Assembly (NCBI GenBank): GCA_944327285.1
Contig: CALVHG010000017.1
Location: 1-44,089 of the forward strand
DNA from: an uncultured Desulfovibrio sp.
Lineage (GTDB): Bacteria; Desulfobacterota; Desulfovibrionia; Desulfovibrionales; Desulfovibrionaceae
Reading direction: 5' to 3'
DNA length: 44,089 nucleotides
The notes under the pieces were generated by a model, which ran no database searches, was not told the origin of the DNA, and saw nothing but the letters and a program-made list of their open reading frames with translations. Within the stretch, counting starts at the first letter, position 1, and every line of letters starts with the position of its first letter. Positions 1 through 6,768 of this stretch are shown here, one piece after another. Both the position numbers and the translations under genes were made by a program.

Positions 1-76
1 TTTCCGCTCACTTTGGGCCGGGCGGCGCTGTGCCGCCGCCTCGCGTTTCACCTTTTTCAAAGTTGAAACGCTCTAG
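1..76 (+). repeat. Family-1 intergenic repeat, right part (cut by window edge)
   Basis: This is the right half of the dispersed family-1 element. It carries hairpin 3 (GGCGGC/GCCGCC) and hairpin 4 (GCGTTTCA/TGAAACGC) and ends in GCTCTAG at 70-76. It closely matches the right half of the copies at 23292-23439 and 27841-27989. The left part lies outside the window. The terminal CTAG is shared with the next, shorter copy. Confidence 0.85.
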
Positions 77-124
77 AGCATTTTCAGTTTGAAACGCGAA
101 TATTTCAAACTTAAAATACTCTAA
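73..124 (+). repeat. Family-1 repeat, short palindromic derivative
   Basis: It starts CTAGAGCATTTTCAG like the left end of family 1, keeps hairpin 1 (GTTTGAAA/TTTCAAAC), then runs directly into AAAATACTCTAA. The whole 50-odd bp can fold into one imperfect hairpin whose feet are TAGAG and CTCTA. Hairpins 2 to 4 are missing, so this looks like a deletion derivative that kept both ends. Confidence 0.65.
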
Positions 125-153
125 TGTTCTATCTATTTTAAATAGATAGAACA
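125..153. repeat. Perfect AT-rich inverted repeat
   Basis: Arms 125-138 (TGTTCTATCTATTT) and 140-153 are exact reverse complements with a single base between them. It is very AT-rich in a GC-rich region and directly abuts the family-1 derivative. It could be a protein-binding site, a cruciform or a remnant terminator without a T tract; the sequence does not decide. Confidence 0.6.
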
Positions 154-203
154 CTATTAATTTCATACCCATTGAGAAATGACTGCCACAGCCCCCAGAA
201 AAA

Positions 204-350
204 GCGCGCTGGGGAAGGGATGGGGGGCTTGGGGGGAAGGGAAACACCTCTCGCGCTAGCAGCGACCGGATGGCGGCCGCAGGCCGTGCCCGTTGCGACG
301 AAGGAAGCTACGGGCATCGACAGCAGAGATGAGGGGTTTCCCTTCCCCCC
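204..350 (+). repeat. Family-2 intergenic repeat (copy 1)
   Basis: This is the second dispersed family. It has a lead AAAGCGCGCTGGGG, a G-run tract, an outer stem 231-250 with 331-350 (19 of 20 positions pair), a core GCGGCC-GCA-GGCCG hairpin and an inner stem TGCCCGT/ACGGGCA. Very similar copies are at 9255-9405, 28119-28280 and 32197-32370. No convincing coding sequence lies in it. Confidence 0.8.
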
Positions 351-404
351 TGAAGAACGATTTAGAGTTAACAGCCCGCGCACACCGGCGGCAGCCGCCG
401 CAAT

Positions 405-434
405 TTGACAGGCCTGCAAGCGTCGGCGTATGCT
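405..434 (+). promoter_or_regulatory. Candidate tyrS promoter
   Basis: A perfect TTGACA (405-410) is followed after 18 bp by TATGCT (429-434). Transcription would begin near 441 and give a leader of roughly 75 nt before tyrS. A GC-rich palindrome lies just upstream (386-400). This is a motif match only. Confidence 0.5.
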
Positions 435-517
435 GTCTTGCCTGCGGACGCGCCGCTGTGGCGGGTCGGGGGCCTGTCTTCACGCTTTATCTACCGGGAA
501 TTTTCAGGAAAAGTTCG

Positions 518-1717
518 ATGATCGATATTGAACGGCAAATGGCGCTCATCAAGCGCGGCGTAGCGGAACTGATCGACGAAGGCGAATTGCGCAAAAAGCT
601 GGAACGCGGCACGCCGCTGCGCGTCAAGGTCGGCTTTGACCCCACCGCGCCCGATCTTCATCTCGGGCATACCGTCGTCATGCACAAGATGCGTCATTTC
701 CAGGAACTCGGCCATCAGGTCATCTTCCTGATTGGCGATTTCACGGGCCGCATAGGCGATCCCTCCGGCCGCTCGGAAACCCGCCCCCCGCTGACCGAAG
801 AACAGGTTCTGGCCAATGCCGAAACCTACAAACGGCAGGTCTTCAAAATTCTGGACCCGGAAAAGACGCTTGTGGAATTCAACTCCCGCTGGCTGGGGCA
901 GATGAGCGCCGCCGACTTTATTCGTCTGGCCTCTCACTGCACCGTGGCCCGCATGCTGGAACGCGACGACTTTGAAAAACGCTACCGCGAGCAGCGCGCT
1001 ATTTCCATCCACGAATTCATGTATCCGCTTTGTCAGGGCTACGACTCCGTCGCCCTCAAGACCGACGTGGAAATGGGCGGCACCGACCAGAAATTCAATC
1101 TGCTCATGGGCCGCAACCTTCAAGCCCACTACGGGCAGGAAAGCCAGTGCATCCTGACCATGCCCCTGCTGGAAGGCACGGACGGCGTGCGCAAGATGTC
1201 CAAATCTTACGGCAACTACATCGGCATTGACGAAGCCCCCTCGGAAATCTTCGGCAAGGTCATGGCCATTTCCGACGAGCTCATGTGGCGCTACTACGAG
1301 CTGCTGTCCAGCAAATCGCTGGAAGACATCGCCGCGCTGCGCGCCGGGGTCGAAAACGGCAGCATTCATCCCAAGGCCGCCAAGGAAGACCTGGCGCACG
1401 AAATGGTAACCCGTTACCACAGCCAGCAGGCCGCCGACGAGGCCCGGCAGGGCTTCAACGCCGTCTTTGCCGGCGGCGGCGTCCCGGACGACGCCCCGAC
1501 GTATACTTGCGCCCACGGCGAAAACAGCGCCCCCTCCGCCTTCCTGGCCGACGCGGGACTCGTCAAGAGCCGCGGCGAAGCCAAGCGTCTGATCAAAGAA
1601 GGCGCGCTTTCCATTGACGGGCAGCGCTGCGACGACGCCCTGAGCCCGCTGGCCGCCGGGGAATATGTCATCAAGCTCGGCAAGAAACGCTTCCTGCGTC
1701 TGACCGTACAGGGATAG
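518..1717 (+). CDS. tyrS: Tyrosyl-tRNA synthetase
   Basis: It charges tRNA-Tyr with tyrosine in the cytoplasm. The 399-residue protein has a class I catalytic core with HLGH at residues 48-51 (HIGH motif) and KMSKS at 226-230, and a C-terminal S4 RNA-binding domain from about 335 to the end, rich in the usual Gly/Lys/Arg pattern ([15 protein letters not shown]). The length is normal for bacterial TyrS. I chose ATG 518 because MIDIERQ is the typical N terminus; the frame is open further upstream to 293, but that part runs through the family-2 repeat and is not protein-like. A TTGACA/TATGCT promoter candidate precedes it. The gene downstream begins about 105 bp later, after a short GC hairpin, so tyrS is probably its own unit or only partly read through. 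Confidence 0.97.
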   Translation: MIDIERQMALIKRGVAELIDEGELRKKLERGTPLRVKVGFDPTAPDLHLGHTVVMHKMRHFQELGHQVIFLIGDFTGRIGDPSGRSETRPPLTEEQVLANAETYKRQVFKILDPEKTLVEFNSRWLGQMSAADFIRLASHCTVARMLERDDFEKRYREQRAISIHEFMYPLCQGYDSVALKTDVEMGGTDQKFNLLMGRNLQAHYGQESQCILTMPLLEGTDGVRKMSKSYGNYIGIDEAPSEIFGKVMAISDELMWRYYELLSSKSLEDIAALRAGVENGSIHPKAAKEDLAHEMVTRYHSQQAADEARQGFNAVFAGGGVPDDAPTYTCAHGENSAPSAFLADAGLVKSRGEAKRLIKEGALSIDGQRCDDALSPLAAGEYVIKLGKKRFLRLTVQG

Positions 1718-1750
1718 CCTCCCGAAAACCCCAGGCAGACAAACTTATAG

Positions 1751-1773
1751 AGGGCGGCCCCAGGCCGCCCTTT
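1751..1773 (+). terminator. Weak hairpin after tyrS
   Basis: GGGCGGCC (1752-1759) pairs with GGCCGCCC (1763-1770), followed by only three T. It lies 34 bp after the tyrS stop. The short T run makes it a weak terminator at best. Confidence 0.4.
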
Positions 1774-1822
1774 CACGTTTTCCGGCGCACGGCGCAACGC
1801 CCCGCCGCCTCGCGAGGATCGC

Positions 1823-3031
1823 ATGCGAAAGTTGTATGTCATCATGGTAGGTCTGCCCGCCCGCGGCAAGTCCACGCTGGCGCAACGCATCCGTGAAGCG
1901 CTGGAGGCCGACGGGCGGCAGGTGGCCATTTTCAATAACGGCGATTTGCGACGCCGTCTGCTGGGCTCCATGTCCACCAGACCGGAATTTTACCGCCCCG
2001 ACAATGCCGAAGGCCGGGCCATGCGCGAAAAACTCTGCCGCCGCAACCTGGAACAGGCCCGCCAGTGGCTGGCGCAGGGCGGCGATGTGGCCATTCTCGA
2101 TGCAACCAATGTAAGCGCCCAGCGCCGCGCATTGATCCTCGAAGAGCTGCGGGATCATCCGGCGCTGTTCATCGAGTGCGTCAACGAAGACCCCCTGCTG
2201 CTCGATCTGAGCATTCGCGCCAAGGCGCGACTGCCGGAATATGCATCCTACAGCGAAGAGGAAGCCGTCGCCAATTTTAGGGAACGCCTCGGTTATTATG
2301 AAGCCATGTATACGCCGGTTGGCGATGGTCCGGAACATTTCTGGATTCGTGTCGATTCCATGGCAAACCGTATTGTTCACGAACAACCCTGCGAGACCTC
2401 GCCCATGTATCCGGCCATCCGCGAGGTTCTGGTCTGCCCCTGGGTCCGCAGCCTCTATCTTGTGCGCCACGGCCAGACGGAATTCAATCTTGCCGGCCGC
2501 ATCGGCGGCGACCCGCCGTTGACGGCAAAAGGCCGGGAACAGGCCCAGCGGCTGGCCCGTCACCTGCGCGGCGAGCGCCTCGACTGGCTGTTTACCTCGA
2601 CGCGGCGTCGTTCCCACGAAACGGCCGCGCCCCTCCTGGCCGAACGCCCCGATCTCCGCTGCCTTGCCCTGAAGGAATTTGACGAGATATTCGCCGGGGA
2701 CTGCGAAGGCATGAGCTATGACGACATCCGCGCCACCATGCCGCAAGTCACCATGCAGCGGAATGCCGACAAATACGGCTATGCCTACCCGCATGGCGAA
2801 AGCTACGCTATGTTGCAGGATCGCGTCCGGCGCGGCGTCATGCGCGTTCTTTTTCTGGCCAAGGACAGCCCCATCATCATTGTGGGACATCAGGCCATCA
2901 ACCGCGTTGTGCTCTCGCTCTTTCTCAAGCACCGCAAAGAGGATATTCCTTATCTCAACGTGCCGCAGGACAAGCTCTATCATTTGTCCGTCACACCGCA
3001 GCGCAAGATTTTCGAGCGGATTTCCTATTGA
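1823..3031 (+). CDS. 6-phosphofructo-2-kinase / fructose-2,6-bisphosphatase homologue
   Basis: The 402-residue protein has the order and motifs of the bifunctional eukaryotic PFKFB enzymes, which make and break fructose 2,6-bisphosphate. The N-terminal kinase half has a P-loop GLPARGKS at 10-17, DATN (Walker-B-like) near 95, and a conserved ERLGYYE segment. The C-terminal histidine-phosphatase half starts with LVRHGQTEFN (catalytic His near 216), followed by GRIGGD, an EI-AG-CEGM segment, YPHGESY and GHQAINR. Alignment from memory to mammalian PFKFB runs end to end. ATG 1823 has GAGG about 6 nt upstream. It is followed by a 188 bp gap before the HD-GYP gene. The two-domain family call is firm; whether this bacterial protein really handles fructose 2,6-bisphosphate or another small phosphate or nucleotide is inference. 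Confidence 0.85.
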   Translation: MRKLYVIMVGLPARGKSTLAQRIREALEADGRQVAIFNNGDLRRRLLGSMSTRPEFYRPDNAEGRAMREKLCRRNLEQARQWLAQGGDVAILDATNVSAQRRALILEELRDHPALFIECVNEDPLLLDLSIRAKARLPEYASYSEEEAVANFRERLGYYEAMYTPVGDGPEHFWIRVDSMANRIVHEQPCETSPMYPAIREVLVCPWVRSLYLVRHGQTEFNLAGRIGGDPPLTAKGREQAQRLARHLRGERLDWLFTSTRRRSHETAAPLLAERPDLRCLALKEFDEIFAGDCEGMSYDDIRATMPQVTMQRNADKYGYAYPHGESYAMLQDRVRRGVMRVLFLAKDSPIIIVGHQAINRVVLSLFLKHRKEDIPYLNVPQDKLYHLSVTPQRKIFERISY

Positions 3032-3180
3032 GTCTTCCCCATGCGGAAACACGCGCGCGAAATTGTGATGAAAGCCCGGAAAGCCGCTCTCTCCCGTTGC
3101 CAGCAGGGGAATATTCCGCTACAAATAAGCGGTAAAAGCTTTTTTTCTGTCTGAGAAGAGCTTCCTTGCCACGAAAAATT

Positions 3181-3205
3181 TTCATGTCCCATCCCTGGGC
3201 ATGAA
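3181..3205 (+). promoter_or_regulatory. Leader hairpin touching the ribosome site of the HD-GYP gene
   Basis: TTCATG (3181-3186) plus CCCA (3188-3191) pair with TGGG (3196-3199) plus CATGAA (3200-3205), with a 4-nt loop and one bulge. The right arm runs into GAAGG (3203-3207), the likely ribosome-binding site for ATG 3220. A role in limiting translation is inference. It does not resemble a cyclic-di-GMP riboswitch. Confidence 0.4.
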
Positions 3206-3219
3206 GGCGATAAAACTAC

Positions 3220-4260
3220 ATGAAAAATATTGCGATCATTGACGACAGCAAACTCAAACGCGACTACCTTCATCGCATCCTTGCCGAGGAGTTTCGCGTC
3301 TACGAGTATGAAAGCGGCGCCGCCGCCCTGCCCGTACTGCCATCTCTCGACATACAGTGCATTCTCCTGGATGTGGAAATGCCCGACGAAGACGGCTTTG
3401 CCGTCATCAAGCGCATCAAGGCTACGCCGACTCTGCGCGACATTCCTGTCATCTTCGTGACCAGCCTTTCCGACTGGGGACTGGAAACACGCGGCCTCAG
3501 CAGCGGTGCCGTAGATTTTCTGGGCAATCAATTCTCCCCGGAAATCATTCGCTCCCGCGTCCGCAACCATGTGGACCTGTTCGACTACAAACAAAAACTG
3601 GAACAGCGCGTCCGGGAAAAGACCCAGACCATCTTCGAGCTTCAGGACGCCATCATGGTGGCGCTCTCGGATCTGGTGGAATGCCGCGACGAAAATACCG
3701 CCGGCCATGCCCAGCGTACCCGCGGCTATGTGGAATGCCTCATCCGCGCCCTGCAAAAGCGGGGCGACTACGCCGACGAGCTCACCGAAGACTTTGTGCG
3801 CGATCTCATTCGAGCCGCTCCCCTGCACGATATTGGCAAAATCGGCATCCGCGACGCGGTGCTCAACAAGCCGGGGCGACTCTCTCCCGAAGAATTTGAG
3901 GAAATGAAAAAGCATACGGTTTTCGGCGCAACCGCTATTCTGCGCGCCATGAAAACCCTGCACCAGGCCAGTTTCCTCTGTATTCTGCGCGACATTTCCC
4001 TGTCCCACCACGAGAAATGGGACGGTTCCGGCTATCCGCTCGGTCTGGACGGTATCCGCATCCCCCTTTGCGGGCGCATCATGGCCATCGCCGACGTGTA
4101 TGACGCTCTTGTGAGCAAACGTCCCTACAAAGACCCCATGCCGCATGAAAAAGCGGCTGGCATCATTCTTGACGGCAAGGGAAAGCATTTCGATCCGCTG
4201 GTGACCGAAGCCTTTGAAGCCTGTCAGGAAGAATTCCGCACCATCGCCATGCAGCACTAG
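3220..4260 (+). CDS. Response regulator with HD-GYP domain
   Basis: This 346-residue cytoplasmic protein probably degrades cyclic di-GMP under control of a receiver domain. Residues 1-120 are a receiver with Asp8/Asp9 and phospho-acceptor Asp51 (LLDVEMPDEDGF). The usual invariant Lys of the KPF motif is replaced: the segment reads FLGNQFSPE, with Asn at that place. A short coiled linker follows (QKLEQRVREKTQ), then the HD-GYP domain at about 150-340 with HDIGKIGI and HHEKWDGSGYP, so HD and GYP are both intact. The start ATG 3220 has GAAGG about 12 nt upstream, partly in a hairpin. No histidine kinase lies next to it. The TAG stop lies in the CTAG edge of a family-1 repeat. Confidence 0.93.
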   Translation: MKNIAIIDDSKLKRDYLHRILAEEFRVYEYESGAAALPVLPSLDIQCILLDVEMPDEDGFAVIKRIKATPTLRDIPVIFVTSLSDWGLETRGLSSGAVDFLGNQFSPEIIRSRVRNHVDLFDYKQKLEQRVREKTQTIFELQDAIMVALSDLVECRDENTAGHAQRTRGYVECLIRALQKRGDYADELTEDFVRDLIRAAPLHDIGKIGIRDAVLNKPGRLSPEEFEEMKKHTVFGATAILRAMKTLHQASFLCILRDISLSHHEKWDGSGYPLGLDGIRIPLCGRIMAIADVYDALVSKRPYKDPMPHEKAAGIILDGKGKHFDPLVTEAFEACQEEFRTIAMQH

Positions 4261-4318
4261 CGTTTCAACTTTGAAAAAGGTGAAACGCGAGGCGGCGGCA
4301 CAGCGCCGCCCGGCCTGC
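4257..4318 (-). repeat. Family-1 repeat, partial (copy 3)
   Basis: In reverse orientation it reads CTAG-CGTTTCAACTTTG, then hairpin 4 and hairpin 3, and fades after GGCC. The TAG stop of the HD-GYP gene is inside its CTAG (4257-4260). The left half has been lost or scrambled (remnants CGTTTCGCG-like near 4320). Confidence 0.8.
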
Positions 4319-4351
4319 CATTTCGCGAAAAACAGCGGGATAACGCGAAGC

Positions 4352-4397
4352 AAAAAGGGGAAGGGAGGACTCGTTCCTCCCTTCCCCTTATATTTTT
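4352..4397. terminator. Bidirectional terminator between HD-GYP gene and fabI
   Basis: A perfect 15-bp stem (4355-4369 with 4375-4389) with a 5-nt loop has an A run on the left and TTATATTTTT on the right. It sits between two convergent genes and can serve both. Confidence 0.85.
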
Positions 4398-4430
4398 CGG
4401 TATCATACGGACAGAATAAAAAACTGCCCT

Positions 4431-4480
4431 TAGAGCGTTAACGCAAGGCGGCGACGCAGCGCCGCCCGGCCCACCTCTAG
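4431..4480 (-). repeat. Family-1 repeat, 50-bp deletion derivative (copy 4)
   Basis: It starts TAGAGCGTT, keeps a degenerate hairpin 3 (GGCGGC/GCCGCC) and ends CCTCTAG. Both ends are kept while about 100 bp of the interior is gone. The fabI stop codon (TAG on the minus strand, 4477-4479) lies in the terminal CTAG. Confidence 0.65.
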
Positions 4481-5241
4481 ATGCCAAGCTGGCTGAAGCC
4501 ACTGTCCACGTAAATGATTTCCCCGGTCACGCCATTGGCAAGATCCGAGGCAAGATAGGTGGCCGTGCCGCCCACATCGGCGGTCGTCACATTGCGGCGC
4601 AGAGGAGCGTGCTCTTCCACCCGGCTGAAAATATCTTTGAGACCAGACACAGCAGACGCGGCCAGAGTCTTGATGGGCCCGGCGCTGATGGCGTTGACGC
4701 GCACGCCCTTGGCGCCAAGATCATAGGACAGATAGCGCACCGAGGCTTCCAGAGCGGCCTTGGCAACGCCCATGACGTTATAGCCGGGAATAACCTTGGT
4801 AGAACCGTGATACGTCATGCACAGCACGGAAGACCCTTCATGCAGGAGCGGCTCAAAAGCCCGGCACAAGCCCGTCAGGGAATAGGCGGAAATATCCAGC
4901 GCCAGGTGGAAACCGTCACGGGACGTATCAAGGAAACGGCCGGACAAATCTTCGCGGTTGGCAAAAGCCACGGAATGCACCAGAATATCCAGATCGCCCC
5001 ACTTTTCCCGCACGAGATCAGCGGCCGCGGCGATCTGCGCGTCGTCGGACACGTCCAGCTGGAAGGTAAATTCGCCGCCCAGCTCGGCGCTCAGGGGCTC
5101 CACACGCTTCTTAATGGCATCGCCCACATAGTTAAAAGCAAGACGCGCGCCCTGAGCCTTAAAGGCCTGAGCGATACCGTAGGCAATACTCTTATTGTTG
5201 GCCAGCCCCAGAATCAGGGCCTTTTTTCCTTGCAGCAGCAT
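4477..5241 (-). CDS. fabI: Enoyl-[acyl-carrier-protein] reductase (NADH), FabI
   Basis: It performs the last reduction of each fatty-acid elongation round in the cytoplasm. The 254-residue short-chain dehydrogenase-fold protein begins MLLQGKKALILGLANNKSIA, the FabI form of the nucleotide-binding loop. It has the catalytic Tyr154-x6-Lys161 pair (Y-NVMGVA-K) and the second Tyr144, then VNAISAGPIKTLAA. The segment HSVAFANREDL resembles the Gram-positive HSxAFAN type instead of the E. coli HSIGFAP. The start at 5241 was chosen over an upstream ATG (5298) because AAGGAGA precedes it by 6 nt and it gives the family length. The stop codon lies in a family-1 repeat end. It is convergent with the HD-GYP gene, with a bidirectional terminator between. 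Confidence 0.96.
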   Translation of the reverse strand: MLLQGKKALILGLANNKSIAYGIAQAFKAQGARLAFNYVGDAIKKRVEPLSAELGGEFTFQLDVSDDAQIAAAADLVREKWGDLDILVHSVAFANREDLSGRFLDTSRDGFHLALDISAYSLTGLCRAFEPLLHEGSSVLCMTYHGSTKVIPGYNVMGVAKAALEASVRYLSYDLGAKGVRVNAISAGPIKTLAASAVSGLKDIFSRVEEHAPLRRNVTTADVGGTATYLASDLANGVTGEIIYVDSGFSQLGI

Positions 5242-5565
5242 ACAATCTCCTTGTGAGGGGTCAGAACAAACCGGCATATCTCCGGCGTGCCGCGCCATTC
5301 CCGGCTATCCCGCCGCTGGCGTCCGCGATCACAGGCAAACGTTACGGGAAAGAGCCGGTTCTGGCAGGACTGCCAGACACGGCAAGGAATGATTCACGAC
5401 ACACCGCTCGCCGGGAGCAGGGAAGAAAACACGGCGTTTCTCTCAGGGGGGCCGCAGCGCTCCGGCAGCGGGCCGCGCGCATCGGTATGCCGAAGTCCGG
5501 AGCCGGCCGGATACCGGGGGCTTTTCCCCTGAAACGCCTTCGGGAAGGTGCGGGATAATACGGTG

Positions 5566-5617
5566 GAAGAGAGAACTTTGTACCGGAAAGAACCATCCCG
5601 GAAAAAGTTCTCTCTTC
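5566..5617. repeat. Inverted repeat in the fabI-purC gap
   Basis: A 14-bp perfect arm pair (5566-5579 with 5604-5617, core GAGAGAACTTT) has a 24-nt loop that holds a second CCGG/CCGG pairing. It lies 30 bp past the purC stop. No T run follows on the minus strand, so it is not a standard terminator. The rest of the 405-bp gap (5242-5646) shows no believable gene; it must hold the fabI promoter, but no clear -35/-10 pair was seen. Confidence 0.6.
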
Positions 5618-5646
5618 TCCGTCAAAAAACTACGGGAGCACAGTTC

Positions 5647-6543
5647 CTAGGCCGAAAACGGCGTGCCCGTAAGGATTTCAAAAGCCTCGCGGTAGCGGGC
5701 AGCCGTGGCGTCCACGATATCCTGCGGCAGCGGCGGCGGAGGCGGCTGCATGTTCCAGGGCTGGCTCTTGAGCCAGTCGCGCAGGAACTGCTTGTCAAAG
5801 CTCTTCTGACCGCGCCCCGGCGCATAGTCAGCGGCAGGCCAGAAGCGGGAAGAATCCGGCGTCAGCACTTCGTCAATCAGACGCAGCTCGCCGTCCACAA
5901 AGCCGAATTCAAACTTCGTATCGGCCACGATGATGCCGCGTCCGGCGGCATAGGCGCGTCCGGCTTCATAAACGGCCAGCGACGTTTCCTGCACCTTGCG
6001 GGCAACATCGTCGCCCAGAATGCGGGCCGCTTCGGCCACGCTGATATTCTGGTCATGCTGGCCGAGTTCCGCCTTGGTAGACGGCGTGAAGATGGCGGGC
6101 TCAAGTTTGGCGGATTCCTGAAGATTAGCGGGCAGCTCATAGCCGCAGACCTTGCCGGTCGCCTGATAATCCTTCCAGCCGCTGCCGGTGATGTAGCCGC
6201 GCACAATACATTCCACGGGCAGAGGCTTTGCCTTGCGCACCAGCACGGACCGCCCTTCCAGCTCGTCCTTCCAGGGGGCCAGGGCCGCGGGGAATTTATT
6301 CACGTCGCTTTCGACAAGATGGTTGGGGATGATGTCCCGGAAGCGGTTCATCCAGAACAGGGTGATCTGATTGAGGATAGCGCCCTTATACGGCACGGGT
6401 TCGCTCATGATCACGTCAAAAGCCGACATGCGGTCCGTCGTGACGATCAGCAGGGTCTTGTCGTCAATGTCATAAATATCCCGCACTTTGCCACGCGAAA
6501 GCAGGGGGAAGGCGGTAATGTTGGTTTGCGTTACCACGCGCAT
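5647..6543 (-). CDS. purC: Phosphoribosylaminoimidazole-succinocarboxamide synthase (SAICAR synthetase)
   Basis: It joins aspartate to CAIR in purine synthesis, using ATP. The 298-residue protein shows the PurC hallmarks: LLSRGKVRDIYDIDD near the N terminus (ATP-binding loop), TTDRMSAFDV, VECIVRGYITGSGW in the middle, and DTKFEFGF plus IDEVLTPDSSRFW near the end. It is of the longer class (about 290-300 residues, against 237 in E. coli). The start at 6543 is preceded by AAAGGAAA. It is co-directional with hisD upstream, but 221 bp and a family-1 repeat separate them. Confidence 0.96.
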   Translation of the reverse strand: MRVVTQTNITAFPLLSRGKVRDIYDIDDKTLLIVTTDRMSAFDVIMSEPVPYKGAILNQITLFWMNRFRDIIPNHLVESDVNKFPAALAPWKDELEGRSVLVRKAKPLPVECIVRGYITGSGWKDYQATGKVCGYELPANLQESAKLEPAIFTPSTKAELGQHDQNISVAEAARILGDDVARKVQETSLAVYEAGRAYAAGRGIIVADTKFEFGFVDGELRLIDEVLTPDSSRFWPAADYAPGRGQKSFDKQFLRDWLKSQPWNMQPPPPPLPQDIVDATAARYREAFEILTGTPFSA

Positions 6544-6619
6544 GCTTGTTTCCTTTGGTCGTCAGACCTGCTGCCGCTCCGCTGCAAACCGGAACGGGCG
6601 CTGTTCAAGAGGAATGCAC

Positions 6620-6768
6620 TTGAAGCATTTTCAGTTTGAAACGCGTTGTGTTTCAAACCATACGACCTGTCGTTTCGCGGAAAGAATGCTTTTTTCCGCT
6701 CACTTCGAGCCGGGCGGCGCTGTGCTGCCGCCTCGCGTTTTACCTTTCTCCAAGATAAAACGCTCTAG
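6620..6768 (+). repeat. Family-1 repeat, full length (copy 5)
   Basis: It runs from GAAGCATTTTCAG through all four hairpins to CGCTCTAG. Hairpin 4 reads GCGTTTTA with TAAAACGC, a paired change against GCGTTTCA with TGAAACGC in other copies. Its right end contains the hisD stop codon (minus-strand TAG at 6765-6767). It lies between hisD and purC, both on the minus strand. Confidence 0.88.

Noticed and set aside
293..517. N-terminal extension of tyrS
   Set aside because: The sequence lies in the family-2 repeat and promoter region and has no similarity to TyrS; ATG 518 gives the family N terminus.
3032..3219. Cyclic-di-GMP riboswitch before the HD-GYP gene
   Set aside because: The leader is short and lacks the GEMM core motifs; only a simple hairpin is visible.
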